This document shows positions 1-12,400 of a stretch of 64,000 bases of DNA, in pieces. Where the stretch lies: the NCBI RefSeq assembly GCF_029867415.1, contig NW_026705227.1:913001-977000 (forward strand), given 5' to 3'. The stretch is from Vicia villosa. Taxonomy: Eukaryota > Streptophyta > Magnoliopsida > Fabales > Fabaceae. Every line of letters starts with the position of its first letter. Position 1 is the stretch's first letter. Below the pieces are notes generated by a model, which saw only the letters and a list, made by a program, of their open reading frames with translations, was not told where the DNA came from and searched no databases. Both the position numbers and the translations under genes were made by a program.

Positions 1-106
1 GGCGAAGATCGAGCAGCTCAATGCGGAGGAGGCGCGAAATAAACGCGATTAAGAGAAGAAGACGATGATTCAGGTAAACTTCTTCGCGAATCTTTCGATT
101 TTCCTC

Positions 107-130
107 TCTTCTTCTTCTTCTTCTTCTTCT
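107..130. repeat. (TTC)n microsatellite
   Basis: About eight CTT/TTC triplets in a row inside the LTR-like fragment, with further pyrimidine-rich sequence on both sides. Confidence 0.8.
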
Positions 131-2289
131 ATCTTCTTTTTCTTCTTTCTAAATTTCTGAAGTTTTGTGATGTTGTTGTGGTGAGATGAGAATGCGAACT
201 GCGTTCTTGGAAGGGCGGAGGTTAAGCTCACTCCATTAGAGCTTCAATGAGAAACTCTAATGGAGGTTGAAGATGAGCTCTGAGTGTCGGTGAGGGTGAG
301 TGAGAAGAGTTGCAGAGTGGATTGAGATGAAGATGGAGGAGAAAGTGAAGAAAATGGCTCGGTGAAGAGAGAAGAGAGTGAGGGTGGTTGAAGGTGATGC
401 GTGTGTTGGTGGAGAATGAGTGTGAAGTTGTTGTAGTTAATTCTGGAGGTTCGTGATGGTGAGGACTGAAGATTGTTGGTGAATTGAAGGTGATGATTAT
501 GCTCTGAGGAAGATGAAGATTGAAGTATATGATGGTGAGTGAAGATGAATGTTGAAGGTGGAAGAGATGGCGTGAGTGTTTGCAGAGAGTGAGAGTGGAG
601 ATGAAGTTGCAGTGTGGAGATGAGCGTCTAGAAGATGATGAGAGAAGAAGATGATGATGGAGATGAATGAGAGTGGTGGAGGAGAGTGAAGGTGGGAGAA
701 GAATGGAGAGAGATCATGAATGAAGTGAAGTTCAAGTTATATAGAGGTTCAGGTTTCAATTCTCTTTTCATTTTCTGTTATGAACTAGTTGCTAGTAGTT
801 ATGAAAGTTAGTTAGAGGTTTAGAATTGGTTAGAACTGACTCAGTTAGTTATGACTGTTGACTCAGTTAGTTAGACTGAGTTGGAACTGAGTTAGTGATT
901 CTGTTAGGCTGGTTAAAACTGTTAGGAATGTTAGTTGGTGGTTAAAACTGTTGGGAGTTAGCTTAGGGTTATGGAGTTCTTCTAATTCTTTTCTTCTGAT
1001 GTGTGTTTCCAGTTTGGTTTTTATTCAAATGCAAGCTGTGGTTTTGGTTGTTGCTCAATAGTGAAATAGCATGTAGGTATTTTGTTTTTTTTTCTGCAAG
1101 AATTTTGGTGTATGTTATTGGATGATGTAAATGGTCTATGAACCTGTGTATGGTTGAATGTATTGTAGGTTAGTAGAGTAGTGTGAACTGGTATGAATCG
1201 GATGCGGTTTCAAATGAACAACTGTCTTGAATCGGTTTTTGTAATGTGTGTATTGCATCTGTTTACAGTTATGCAGAGCCGGCTGTTATGGTTTACCAAT
1301 TGTATGGTTATGGACAAATCTGGGCGATGACTGCTGGTTAATTGGTTTGAACCGGTATCGGTTCGGTTTACTTGCAGGCTGGTTTGAATCAATGTGCAGG
1401 ATGGTTTTTTGTGATGCAGGGCTGCAGTTTGGAATGAGAAGTGCTGTTGGGTCGGCTTTTGGATTAGTGTCGGTTTGAATCAAATAACTTCTTTTATTTT
1501 CCTGTCTGTAGTAGAATGATATCCTGTTTGTATAATGCATGCCCTTTCATGTTTAACTGTGTATGGATGTATGTAATGAAAGTAGTAGGACTGCTGCATT
1601 GACATGGGATGGTTTTACTTTATGAAGATGACATATGAATGTGTGTATTTGGTTTTGTATCTTGAACCAATTGTTTGTGGTTTTTATGCAGGGCTGTAAC
1701 AATAATGATGATGATTTGATGCTGCAAGTTTTGAATTGATTTCCTTTGAGAACTCGCATGAGGTTGTCCGCATATTTCTTCAGGTCACTCTCCATAGGTG
1801 CAATCACGTATATGCTTAAAGCATCTCCAGGGGATTATAGGCAGTAGCAGAGAGTGTTTTGAGGGATTGGGCACTTGGTTGCAACTTTAAAGCTTCAGTA
1901 TTTATAATTTTCCAGCATGAAGAGGGATGAAGCCCATGGAGAGATGGATTGCACTTGTTCTGTAAATTGAGCTCAGGAATAGTCATCAGGGTCAATGTTA
2001 TGATTAATGGTCAGGGTCAAAGGTCAACAGTTGACTAAAAGTCAACAGTTGACCAAAAAGTCAACCAACGGGAAAATATATATTTTCTTTTATTTTGCAA
2101 GTGAATTTTGAATAATGTGATTTTCTTTTGGAATTGGACATTTTCTTTGGACATTTGAATGGTGAAGGAATGATATTGACTCTTGAATTTGAATGATGTA
2201 GAATTTTTGTAACGAGTTTCTCTTTTCCATGAGCTTGTTTAAATTTGAATTCTTGGACTCTGGATGTTGGCTTAGCCGTGACTTGAATC

Positions 2290-2339
2290 TTGTATTGATA
2301 TGTATCTCAAGCAATTGTATTGATATGTATCTCAAGCAA
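2290..2339. repeat. Tandem duplication, 25 bp x 2
   Basis: Two perfect adjacent copies of a 25-bp block beginning TTGTATTGATATG, probably a replication-slippage product within the LTR fragment. Confidence 0.85.
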
Positions 2340-3101
2340 GTGGAGGAGTTTTACCTTCTTTTTTGAATTTCTCTTCATGCTTCAAAATCCACTATAAGTG
2401 TAATGTCTTTCAAAAGAAATCAACTATATTCCATCTCTAATGAGGAAATACACATGACTTAGTTAACAAAAGTCAACCTTGCAAGGTTGACTTGTTGACC
2501 AAATATCAACTTATGCCAAGTGGGATCATCTTTAGAATTCTTTCCTTATTCCGAATTCAAATGACCACTCGTCCCTTATTTCTCTCAAAGTTTGACATCA
2601 AAAGAATTTGCACTTTAATCTTCACATTGGCCATTAACCTAATATCTTGTGATATAAGAAACAAAGCCCGAACAATGGTTGCCCACCCAAGAATCAAAGC
2701 CTCAACTCAAATCATAACATCGTAACAGAATCTACTAATGAAGTATACATGAGACCATAACTCTGATCAGAAGTTTTTTATTCAAATGTCCCAGGAAATA
2801 AACCTTAGGTCTAACAATGAGTCATATGATCAAATGCCCTTTTAGAAGACCTGTACCAATCACAGTCTTGATTAAGTGCCAAACATCCTTTGAGGAAATA
2901 AATATGTCAAGGCTTAGATGAAATCCCAGTTTGCTTCATGACCCTTGATCCCATGCTTTTAGATGTTTTATTTAATGAATGAATGCAAAGTCCTGTTAAT
3001 GCCCTAATGGAGGTATGCATATGATTCAAAAGCTATAAGCCAGATAAAAATGAAAGGGTAGGACAAATTTGGGGTATGACAACATTATTCAAAATGTTTA
3101 A

Positions 3102-3213
<112 letters not shown>

Positions 3214-3364
3214 TAGCATAAACAATAACAAACAAGAACATTTCATTATATTTCAAAGAATTACAACTGATAGAAAACAAATTCTTCACATCTATAGCTA
3301 GACATGATGTTGCTCCTAGCAAGCGCAGTCTGTCTAAGGTTAGTTAGAATCCTAAATTTCTCAA

Positions 3365-3991
3365 TTAATTCAGAGACGACTCGCCCATAGGGTATATAGC
3401 AAGTCTCCTAGTTCTGGAAGACAAAACAACTTCCTTCAGATGAGTAAAGATGATAGCTGGTAGATTTACTTTGTGACCTATATAGAGACATCGAGCAAGG
3501 TGTTTATCTCGGGAGGATAAGACATTCTTGCAGGTTCCTCGAGGCATAATATTTGTCATGACAAATTCAGCCTAGGCTCTACTTATGGGTTTTAGATTTT
3601 TCGGATTATTGTAGAATCGTTTGAGAACGTTTGGAAGCATGGAAAGTTTAAAGAATTGTTTTCTAGTAAGGTAATCAAAGTACTCTAAGGGCATGAGACT
3701 TCGATGGGAAGAGCATTGAATAGCTTCAACAATGGAATCTTTGGAGATCACAATTCTGGAGCTGAATATGTGAGATGAAGTCCTTTTTCCGTCACTACTG
3801 ACTGATGCATACAGCCAGAAGTTCTTGACTAGGTTTGGATATATGGGTTTAAGAAGAACTTCTTTGTACCCATTCCATCCCTGATGGTTGAAGAGTGTGT
3901 GGAGATAGTAATCATCATTTGATTCATTGATGCGCTTCTCATTGATGATTTCTAGCATACTTTCGTTTTCGAGGAAAGTTTTGACAACCAT
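3365..3991 (-). pseudogene. Retroelement-associated ORF, plant-transposon-domain-like, broken
   Basis: Two minus-strand open stretches (3572-3991, 139 aa, and 3365-3559, 64 aa) together resemble one protein. The first has the pattern IYPNLVKNFW followed by ISKDSIVEAIQCS. The second has CKNVLSSRDKHLARCLYIG and VNLPAIIFTHL. This succession is typical of the domain often annotated 'putative plant transposon protein' (PF20167-like, from memory) in legume retroelements. A stop at 3572-3574 separates the two parts, so a full protein is not made. The molecular role is unknown. A related copy lies at 5106-6145. Confidence 0.5.
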
Positions 3992-4176
3992 GGAACAATA
4001 GTTTTGCTGGGTTAGATAAGGAGGAATGTCTTTGATGAGTAGGAGCAGTGAGGTTTTTGGGTTGAAGGCTGAAGGATTTTATAGGGAGAGGAAAGATTTA
4101 TGAAGAGATGGTTTGGTTTTTAGGGTAATGATTTACAGAGGAGATGAACCTAGAGTGTAGTGCTAATCATTACACA

Positions 4177-4484
4177 GAGACGCATGGAGGGAAGTCTAAG
4201 GATTTGATTTTTCAGTTTCTCGAGTTTATTATTAATTATCCTGCTTTTGATTGTGTGTTAGTTTAGACAAACGAATGTGGTTAGGTTTTATTAACACATT
4301 TTCATTATTAGAATCTTAACAGATTTTATGGAGACGCATGGAGGGAAGTCTAAGGATTTGATTTTTCAGTTTCTCGAGTTTATTATTAATTATCCTGCTT
4401 TTGATTGTGTGTTAGTTTAGACAAACGAATGTGGTTGGGTTTTTCTAACACATTTTCATTATTAGAATCTTAACAGATTTTATG
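4177..4484. repeat. Tandem direct duplication, 154 bp x 2
   Basis: Copies 4177-4330 and 4331-4484 begin with GAGACGCATGGAGGG and end in AACAGATTTTATG. They differ by only a few bases, for example near 4290 versus 4440. The duplication lies between the two related pseudo-ORFs and has no coding content. Confidence 0.85.
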
Positions 4485-5375
4485 GAGATAACTTATTTTG
4501 TTCCTTTAGTTATTTGAATGATGGTTAAGGCAGAAATAATTTTCAATTAAAAGATTTACTAAGACATAAGAAGAACAACAATCACAATCTTTCCATAGTC
4601 TTAGACTTAGGTATTACAGATTATCAACTATTGCTTCTTCCACAAGTCTCAGATGACTAACATGCTGGGTGCCTTGATTAGAACATCTGAGTGAATTTCT
4701 CCGTAAGAGAAATTAGTCTTCGAGTTCTTCAATCTTGTTCACCCGCTCACACCTCTCTGAAGTAAGAGCACTCTTAGGTCCTACCTGTCCAACTAATCTC
4801 TAGATATTATGATTTATGATTAGTTCAGGCAGAGCTCTTCCATATGGAATATGGAAGTGTGTCTGGTTTCGGGATATCCTAATGGTGTCCTTTAGGTGGT
4901 TGAAGATGGTTTTAGGAAAATCAATCCTGTAATGGTGTGTTAGAAGGAACACTAACACCCTCTAATCATGGGACATGTCATTCCTTACTTGCATTCTAGG
5001 ACGAAGGTTAGACAGGGAGAATTTGAACCAGATTTTAGGATAGTGAAGGAGATGTTCAGGGTTGTTTGGTTCAAAGGGAACAGAATCATCAAACAGAGTT
5101 TTGAACTAGTTTACCAACCTTAGGCCAGATTGGAACTCTTCAGTGGAGACTCCAGATGAGAGACAGCCTGTGGCTTTGACAATGGATGGGATGGTAACAG
5201 AAATGGGGAGTTTGAAGATTTCAGAAAAGATAGTATTACCATCATCACTGATCTTGGAAAATTTCCAGAATTCTTTTACTAAAATAGGGTAAATAGGACC
5301 TCGGAGCATGGTGAAGTAGTTTGCCCAGTACTAGATTTGGGAACTCCGTATTAATTCCCTTGCATCCTCCAAAAG

Positions 5376-6071
5376 CAGGGGCGGATACACATGGGGGAGA
5401 TTGGGGGCTCATGACCCCACAAAGCAAAAAAAATTCTTTTAATAATTAAGATTAATTATTTGTTCAGCCCCCATATAACTCCAACAAACCCACTAACGTG
5501 TACTATGTAACTACCCAATCCTACTTTAACTCTTCAAATTCTTTTCTTAATTATTACTATTTACTATTTTTATTTTTTTAATTGTTTTAACTTTTCAAAT
5601 TCAATTACAATCTCCACTCATTCTCTCTCTTAACTTTATTCACATTCTCTCATAATTCTTACGGTTTACTCTCACATTTTGACCTAACACTTTTTTTTGT
5701 TTCTTCCTTTTCCATTATTTCATTCAAGACTTCAAGTTCAACATCAATTTAGTTTGGTAAGTCTATGACTTTGTCTAATTGAGTCATTTTGTGAAGAATG
5801 GTTTACGCAATCGTATGAGAGATGAGTGGTTGAATGATTGTTTAGTTACATATATAGAGAGTAACATATTTGATGAAGTGGACAATGAAAAAATCATTGA
5901 ACATTTTTAAAATATGAAAACTCGTAGAGGACAATTGTAAGTTTTTTTGTATTTTAACTTTTTTTGTCGTTATATTATGTATTTTGGAACAATTTGAAAT
6001 ATTTTTCTTTAGTCAAAATATATCCATTATTTTTAAGCCCCCACCATAGAAAAGTTCTGGATCCGCCACTG
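5376..6071 (+). mobile_element. Non-autonomous hAT derivative, 696 bp, with 8-bp TSD
   Basis: The element has imperfect terminal inverted repeats (left CAGGGGCGGATAC, right GGATCCGCCACTG). It is flanked by the 8-bp direct repeat TCCAAAAG at 5368-5375 and 6072-6079, the duplication length expected for the hAT superfamily. Inside are AT-rich filler and the 3' end of a transposase reading frame (5782-5940) on the plus strand. It cannot encode a full transposase and would depend on a related autonomous element. Confidence 0.88.
5782..5940 (+). pseudogene. hAT transposase C-terminal remnant
   Basis: The plus-strand translation contains RNRMRDEWLNDCLVTYIE and ends in NMKTRRGQL before the stop at 5938-5940. 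This is the characteristic last segment of the hAT-family dimerisation region in ZMYM-type plant transposases. A premature TAA at 5908-5910 lies just upstream of the final block. The rest of the gene is missing, so this is a relic kept at the element's 3' end. Confidence 0.85.
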
Positions 6072-6661
6072 TCCAAAAGAAACGCAAGATTTGGGTCCTT
6101 CTCAGAGATGATCTTCAGATAGTTTTCATCTCCATGGTAGGTCATGGCAGACGTATTCTGAAAAGGATGTGGATGATTTGGAAGAGAGATGAAAATATAT
6201 TTGATTTTGTTAGATGAAAGTGTTTCAGGGTTGATATAGCTCTAATGTTAGTATATGTAGAGGATAATGAAGAGATGTCAGTTATACTATGATAGGATAC
6301 TAATGCACTCTTAAGAGACTAGTCTTTTCTCATAACTTTGGTGAGCATGCAAGAGTAGACAAGAGATACTGACATATGTCAGAGTTCAGAGACATATTTT
6401 AGTTTGAGTCAGATATTTTCAAGAAATGGTTGTTTAGCATATAAATACTAAATGAATGCAGTAATTAAAGTTAGCTCAGAGATACAGCACATGCATGGTG
6501 AATATGATAGATAGTAGAGTAGGTGAAAGGTAATGCTAAACATGCAAGAGAGATTTATGTACATTATTAATAAACTTATTTTAAAGTCAGCAGAATTATA
6601 AAAGAGAGAGTTTTAGAAATATCTGACCGTATTGGATGATAAACCTTTCTTCTTGTCTTTC

Positions 6662-6663
<2 letters not shown>

Positions 6664-6696
<33 letters not shown>
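6664..6696. repeat. (GA)n microsatellite
   Basis: About sixteen uninterrupted GA dinucleotides in the non-coding leader of the decayed copia element. Confidence 0.9.
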
Positions 6697-6697
<1 letters not shown>

Positions 6698-7082
6698 ATC
6701 TTCTTGAGCAGAAGTTCTGTCTGTTTCTGCTTCAGTCTTGTTCTGTTGTGTCTCCATTCTTTTGATCTACTATTGATGAGTTAGCTTTGGTTTAGACCAA
6801 CTAACTTGATTCCGCCACACTTGTTGGGCTTTGGATATTTCTATTAAGAACATATTCTTCTTTCTGATGTCTTGAGCTTGTTATGAAATTTTGATGTTGA
6901 TCCACAAAACTCCTTTAGATATGTAGATGATGTTCTTAGAGTATTGAGATCTTTGCCTTGACATCTTCTGATTATACTGAGTGTTGGAATATGACGTTGA
7001 TTTTATACTCAATGTGGTTTTTCTCCTTCTGGATCTCTCTACACGGTTAAGTGTTTGATCCTGAGATCAATAACAGAGCCAT

Positions 7083-7094
7083 TCTCTGATACCA
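7083..7094 (-). other. Primer-binding site (initiator tRNA-Met type)
   Basis: The minus strand reads TGGTATCAGAGA, matching the start of the classic TGGTATCAGAGC complement of plant initiator tRNA-Met. It lies two bases after the presumed LTR end (...TTCA at 7097), where minus-strand reverse transcription would start. The last base departs from the consensus. Confidence 0.75.
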
Positions 7095-7096
7095 AT

Positions 7097-7705
7097 TGAA
7101 GGTGAAGAAAAACACAAGAAAGGGGGGATTGAATTGTGTTCTTTATCAAATTAAAATTTCCTTTCTCTAAACTCTTTTCTTTCTCTTAGTATCTCATCTT
7201 TTGGATATGCTTTAATGTTGCGGAAGCATGCTTAGAATGGAGTTGCATAACGAATGAGATATTCAATTTAACTTATTTATATCATCAGAACTTCTGACTT
7301 GTCTCAGTACAGTTCTGAAGATATTATGCGTGAATGTTCTGAGTTAAATGAATTGTGCAGAAAGTAAAAGACACGTTCATTTTTATCCTGGTTCACCTTC
7401 TGAATAAGGGTACCTCCAGTCCACCCTCCTCAGGTGATTTGCCTCTCAACAAAGGACTTAGTCCACTATAACCCAACTTGATTACACCTGCATGATCATC
7501 TGTCGTGACTAACAACCTGCACAGCCAACTGCTGTGACTAACCCTGCACAAGCTACCCGCGAGTGACTAAACCCTAGATGACTGAACCCTTCAGTGATCC
7601 CATCTGGATATAATGTTCATCAATCTAGTATCCCTGCACAAGCCAACTGCTCGTGCCTAACTGCAATGGACTTTTTAGTGATCTGATCCACAGTGTAATA
7701 CAGTG
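7097..7705 (-). mobile_element. SIRE/Maximus-like copia 5' LTR fragment
   Basis: This is the sequence upstream (minus sense) of the primer-binding site. It contains a phrase about pairs of 'GGTACCTCCAGTCCACCCTC' and 'GACTTAGTCCACT' blocks (7408-7480) that I recognise from SIRE-type LTRs in legumes, followed by repeated CTGCACAAGC-type phrases (7515-7660). The LTR end at 7097 is defined by the adjacent primer-binding site. The other edge, near 7705-7720 where Ogre-like sequence begins, is only approximate. Confidence 0.55.
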
Positions 7706-7738
7706 GGAGAACTGACTTTTTGAAATGTGCGGATAGCA

Positions 7739-7748
7739 AGAGTCGCCA
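7739..7748 (-). other. tRNA-Arg-type primer-binding-site-like motif
   Basis: The minus strand reads TGGCGACTCT, the first ten bases of the site used by Ogre/Tat-like elements, and then diverges from the longer consensus. It directly follows the end of the long LTR-like region in minus sense. It may be a true but diverged primer site or a conserved piece of the LTR. Confidence 0.4.
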
Positions 7749-8136
7749 CCGACTTTTATTTTATCCAATTGGGAAAGGCAAAAAGAACACGAAAAGACCT
7801 TTTAAAAAGATTTTGAGTTCGGGGGGTAAGTTATACCAAGGGAAGGTGTAAGCACCCTTTGTATCCATGGTTATCCATGGGCTCTTAATTGCTTAGCTCA
7901 CTTTTATTTTCAAAATGTTTGAAGTGTATGAAAAATGTTTGAATAAGAACTTTAGCTTGTAAATAAGCGTAGTCTTTTTGAAAAGATTCTTTGAAAAGAA
8001 GTGGGAAAAGATTTTGATTTTTGAATTTGAATTTGAATAGAGCAAGCAATCAGGAGCACCTACCCTAAGTTAGAAAAATTGTTCTTTTAGCTTTTCAGTT
8101 TGAAAGGGCTATCCATACCATATGAGGGTAGGAAGT

Positions 8137-9477
8137 TGATCATTAAAATAACAAGTGTACTATTTTGCCTCTGTAGTAATAAAGGGAAAATTCCCCGAAT
8201 ATCGATCTCAAGGACTGCGTGATATTATAGAGTTAGTAGGAATTCAATTAAACAAAAAGCCTTGGGGTTTTGGTTTTTATGAATACGAATTAAATTGCAA
8301 ATAAACTTAAAAAGGTTGATTTAGCCAAATATGAGTAACATGCCAGGGTAGGTGTGTGCATTAACATGTAACAATTCTGAACCCTTGTTTCATTAACAAA
8401 ATTCAACTTATCAATTACCGATTCTTAAGGGTATTTGCTCCTAAGTCATTAGTGGGCAAACCTTTGAACATTGAAATCCTAATCCCAAAGTCCTTCGAAA
8501 TTAGTGATCAAATCAAGTATTATTATAATCAAGAACAATCCGGTTACTATAGGGTATCCCTAGTCCTAAGTGATATCTACTATAGTATAATGGTATAAAA
8601 ACCCTAACAATGGATGTCAATCCTAATTGTCAGTCATAAATCAATCCAGTTGGTCCGACGAGGAAAGCATTAAAAACCTTATACCATTAAATTGAACATG
8701 AAAGAGAAATATGTTATTGAAATTCGGAATTCAAAATCATCACAAATGTTAATCAGGGACACCCCCTAGCATTGGGGGGTTTAGCTACTCATATCATCCA
8801 AAGAAATTACAAAGATATCAAATAAAGACATTACAATAGAGATGATGAACTTTGATCTTCAATGGCTTCCGCTCATGAGAGTTCTCTGTTCTTCTCCAAT
8901 TGCATAGGCTTCCTTTCTCAATCCTCCAATTCTTCGTGTGGCAAAAAGATCCCTAATTCATCTTCAAAACTCTCCTAAATAGTGCAGACTCACTTAAGTT
9001 GGTTGGAAATCCCAAAAACACCCTTGCAGGCAAACCACTGAACAAAATCACAAAAATCAGCGTCAAACCCAACACGGGCCGTGTTGTGCAACACGGGCAC
9101 CCGTGTTGGTCTTCTGTCATATTTATTTTTATTATTTGGTCCCAGACTTAGCAACACGGGCCGTGTTGAGCAACACGGGCACCCGTGTTGCACCACTGTT
9201 TTTCCTTCCTCTCAAACTTTGCTCCCAGCTCTCTCCCTGACACGGCCCGTGTTGAGCAACACGGCCACCCGTGTCAGGCCTCCTGAAACATGTTTTCTGA
9301 ACTTCCTCAAAACTCCGAGTTTTGCACTGATTTAGTCCGATTTATCCATATGAACCTGAAAACATTAAAACATACAACCAAAGCATAAAATGACGAATAA
9401 GGAAATAAAACACTCAATAACATAACTTAAACATACTTAAAAACAACGGTAAATATATGTGTGAAAACCACTGATCA
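8137..9477. mobile_element. Solo LTR, 1341 bp, with 5-bp TSD
   Basis: The sequence begins TGATCATTAAAATAAC and ends AACCACTGATCA, so the TG...CA termini form a 6-bp inverted repeat (TGATCA). It is flanked by perfect 5-bp direct repeats GAAGT at 8132-8136 and 9478-9482. There is no internal domain, primer site or coding sequence, which fits an LTR left by recombination between two LTRs of an inserted retrotransposon. It sits inside the larger Ogre-like LTR and is therefore younger. The parent family was not identified. Confidence 0.8.
9071..9277. repeat. Three GC-rich double-palindrome cassettes in the solo LTR
   Basis: Each cassette (about 9071-9107, 9153-9190, 9238-9277) has the palindrome AACACGGGCCGTGTT, a short linker and a second palindrome AACACGGGCACCCGTGTT. 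The third copy is slightly degenerate. The surrounding LTR is AT-rich, so these stand out. They account for the overlapping short ORFs on both strands here. Confidence 0.9.
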
Positions 9478-12400
9478 GAAGTCCTTTCATTGGATGTAAA
9501 GGGTCATCGAGGAAGTATCGTTCGCCATAAAACTGTCCCTACCATATAGAGGGTAGGTAGTCTTTAGGGAAGAATAGTCATTTAGGCAACAGGCGAGGAT
9601 ACCTTAGCAATGGGACACTCATCTTTATTTCTGAGGCAGCATCGAGGGACAAGATCATTTATGTTAAGGCAACTTCGAAGGGACATATGCTCTTATGATG
9701 ATTTATGAACTAAGGGAAACATTTGCTTTAGGTATCCTCGGAATGGAGGGACTTGACTATTTTAGAATCGTAATTAAAAGGCAACAGGCAGCATAAGAAG
9801 GGTTACCCTAAAGGTGTGTGTATGGCACAATCATGTGGTTCAATTCGAATATTTATCTTGTAATTAGTGAGATATGTTAATTAACAGGCTTGCACTCCCT
9901 AGATTACTAACCACATCAATTAATATCATACAGAAATTAAAGGCAGAGAATATAAGTTCCTACGCTATTACAATAAACACCTATGGGCAGAAAAATAAAG
10001 GTGGAAAATAAAAGGTCCTAATTACTATTACATAAAAAAAACCTTGCGACCTATACATAACTTCTATAATTTTAAATGACAGAAATTAAATAATTAAATA
10101 AATGGCATATTTAAATAAAGTCAAAATTTAAATGATAGAGATTAATAAACAAAATCAAAACACGCATGCGACAATCATGGAATGGAGGTGAGAAGAGAAA
10201 TCGCGAATAAAATATGAATTCAGAAAAAAACAGGGTTAAAAGCCTTATGGCTAAAAACTTAAGGGTAAAACCTAAGCCTACAGTTTGATAGACAACCCTG
10301 ACATTGTTGATATGATTCTGATTAAAGGCTAAACCTGACTATGATTAAAATTTAAACCTAAAATTAATTTTATTAGAAAAACCTAAAATTAATTAAAATT
10401 ACTCTAATTAAATAAAAGAAATTAATATTATAATTAACCTAAATTGACTAAATTAAATTAATTAACTAAATTAAATTAATTAAATTACATTAACTAACTA
10501 AATTAGATTAAAGGAGAAACCTAATCCTAATTTTCTAATGATTAAATTAATTAACCTAAAATAATTAACTAAGTGTATGATGACCTATATGCTAATCATG
10601 AATTAAAATAGTAAGTTAAAAAACAAAAATTAAAGAGAAGAAATAAGAAAAAAAAACAAAGGAAGAAAAAAGAACCTGGGAGGGCGTTGGATATGGTGTG
10701 GAAGTGCTCTGAGCGTCTACGGTGGACTGGCGTCTAGGTGCCCTTGGATATGTCTCAGGTGAGATCGTGTGGTTGGTGATTAAGGGCCCAGCGTGTGCGC
10801 ACATGCCTTGAACGCGTCTGATCCAAGTCAAGTGGACCCGCTGCCTTCACGTCTGAACCAATGGAATGGGGGGGGGGAGAGAGAACTTGGTTGTTGACCA
10901 ACGAATGGAAACACGCCACGCGTGGAAGAGGGACCAAGACCTTTGACCAGCGAACCATCGTCAGCCACGCGTGTGGGTCAGCTGGTCCACGCCCACTTCA
11001 TCGTCTTCTACCTTCTTTCATGCGGATTCAGCCGCGGCTTTTGCTGTGCTTTTACCTGCGTAAATTATAGGATATTTCTGCATGAATTCAAACTCAAAAG
11101 GAACACGTAAAATAAAATCCAGGAGTACCCAGATCCACTTAATGGCATGCTACGAACTCATTAGGACCGTCGTTTATGACTAAAACAGCTTGTAAGTATG
11201 AAAACGATGGTGAGCTTCACTTGTGCCCTAACAATGGTGATTGGTCATCCTTGCGTTAAAGCTTTGAAACAAAGGCCCACATCCCTTCTAATACATGCCA
11301 GGAACTCAACCAATATGTTAAATTCAATTGATAGGCGATAAAATATGAGATTCGAATAATAGAAAAAAATCAATGAATATGTTAAACGTGAACATGAATT
11401 CTATGTATTCTCAAGCATGATTAATGATTCACCCCTACTCTATTATGCCTCTGGAGATGAATGGAACAAATATTTGGCTTTGATAGCGGCTTGAACACGA
11501 AGTCTTGAATTGCACCTTTCTTTGAATTTTTGGCAACCTTTGGAACCCTAGCTCTTCACCTCTTTTCGTCCTCCCTTTGGCTGCATATTTTGTGTGAATA
11601 TATATGAGTGAATTAGGGCAACCAAAAGGGCTTGGGCTTTAGGTCCTTGGAGAGAAAGAAACTTGATTGAAAATTTTATATTTTCTTCCTAAATTTGGCC
11701 AATCTCTCTCCATATCATGTAGCAACGAATTTGGACACTCCTTGGATCTTTCTTGGGCCTTCAAATGATTAAAACAAAGACCATATGGATTAGTTCACTT
11801 ATTTTTATATTTTACCTCATTTATTTGCCTTTTAATTGAATAAAATTCAAATAAATATAAATAAAAATGATAAAAATATGAGGATGGGTTTAGAGGTCAT
11901 ATTTTAGCTCATAAGTATGTTTGGAATCAAGATCCTAGGCCCATTAGCTTAAAAACCAAAAATTGTGCAATTAGGGTTTCATGCATTTTCCAAATTTCTC
12001 CCAACTTGTGCAAGCCATAACTCATTCAATATTTATCCTATGGAGATGATCTAGGACTTTTTGGAAAGTCCAAGATGTTCTCTATAAGCCACTTGGGAAC
12101 ATATTTTTCATTTGGAGATTTTATCTTGATGATATTGCTCCTGACAAAAAACAGCTTTTTGCGAGCTCCTAGAAGGACCTGTAATGTATTGACTCCTATC
12201 TCTTATGCAGAAGCATTTCTTGACCTTGAGCCCAACATCAAAGTTGTATAGAATGAAATTTCCTTGAGAATAGGCTTTGGTTGGGGAATTTCTGATAAAG
12301 TATGAAAGAGATATGATCATTCAAAGTTGGGTTGACTTTCTCCTATAAACCCTAATTTAGTAACTTGGACATTTGTGGATTTCTGATCTTTCCTTGATGA

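Larger units (their letters stand above)
1..3081 (-). mobile_element. Ogre/Tat-like LTR fragment (left end outside window)
   Basis: On the minus strand the segment begins at 3081 with TGTCATACCCCAAATTTG, almost the same terminus as the LTR that begins at 12764. No polypurine tract lies just outside it, so 3081 looks like the outer edge of a 5' LTR whose body runs leftward out of the window. Inside are a cluster of TTGAC/GTCAA motifs (about 1985-2070 and 2470-2500) and a strongly purine-rich plus strand (about 180-730). I see no credible coding sequence; the short ORFs here have no recognisable domain. Calling the family Ogre/Tat is inference from the terminus and from the long LTR; the fragment could be another legume gypsy family. 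Confidence 0.45.
5106..6145 (-). pseudogene. Second plant-transposon-domain-like ORF, split by a hAT insertion
   Basis: Read on the minus strand from the ATG at 6145, the frame gives a short N-terminal part. It then meets the hAT derivative (5376-6071), continues after it, and contains a stop just before MLRGPIYPILVKEFWKF. The 67-aa open remainder (5106-5309) matches the IYP-LV-K-FW pattern of the pseudogene at 3365-3991 and the later VTIPSIVKATGC segment. Removing the insertion and one 8-bp target copy restores frame across the site, which shows the transposon landed in former coding sequence. The in-frame stop means the ORF was dead, or died later, independently of the insertion. Confidence 0.5.

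Noticed and set aside
9081..9335. 84-aa ORF across the palindromes of the solo LTR
   Set aside because: Translation of GC-rich palindromes; matching ORF on the other strand; no protein features.
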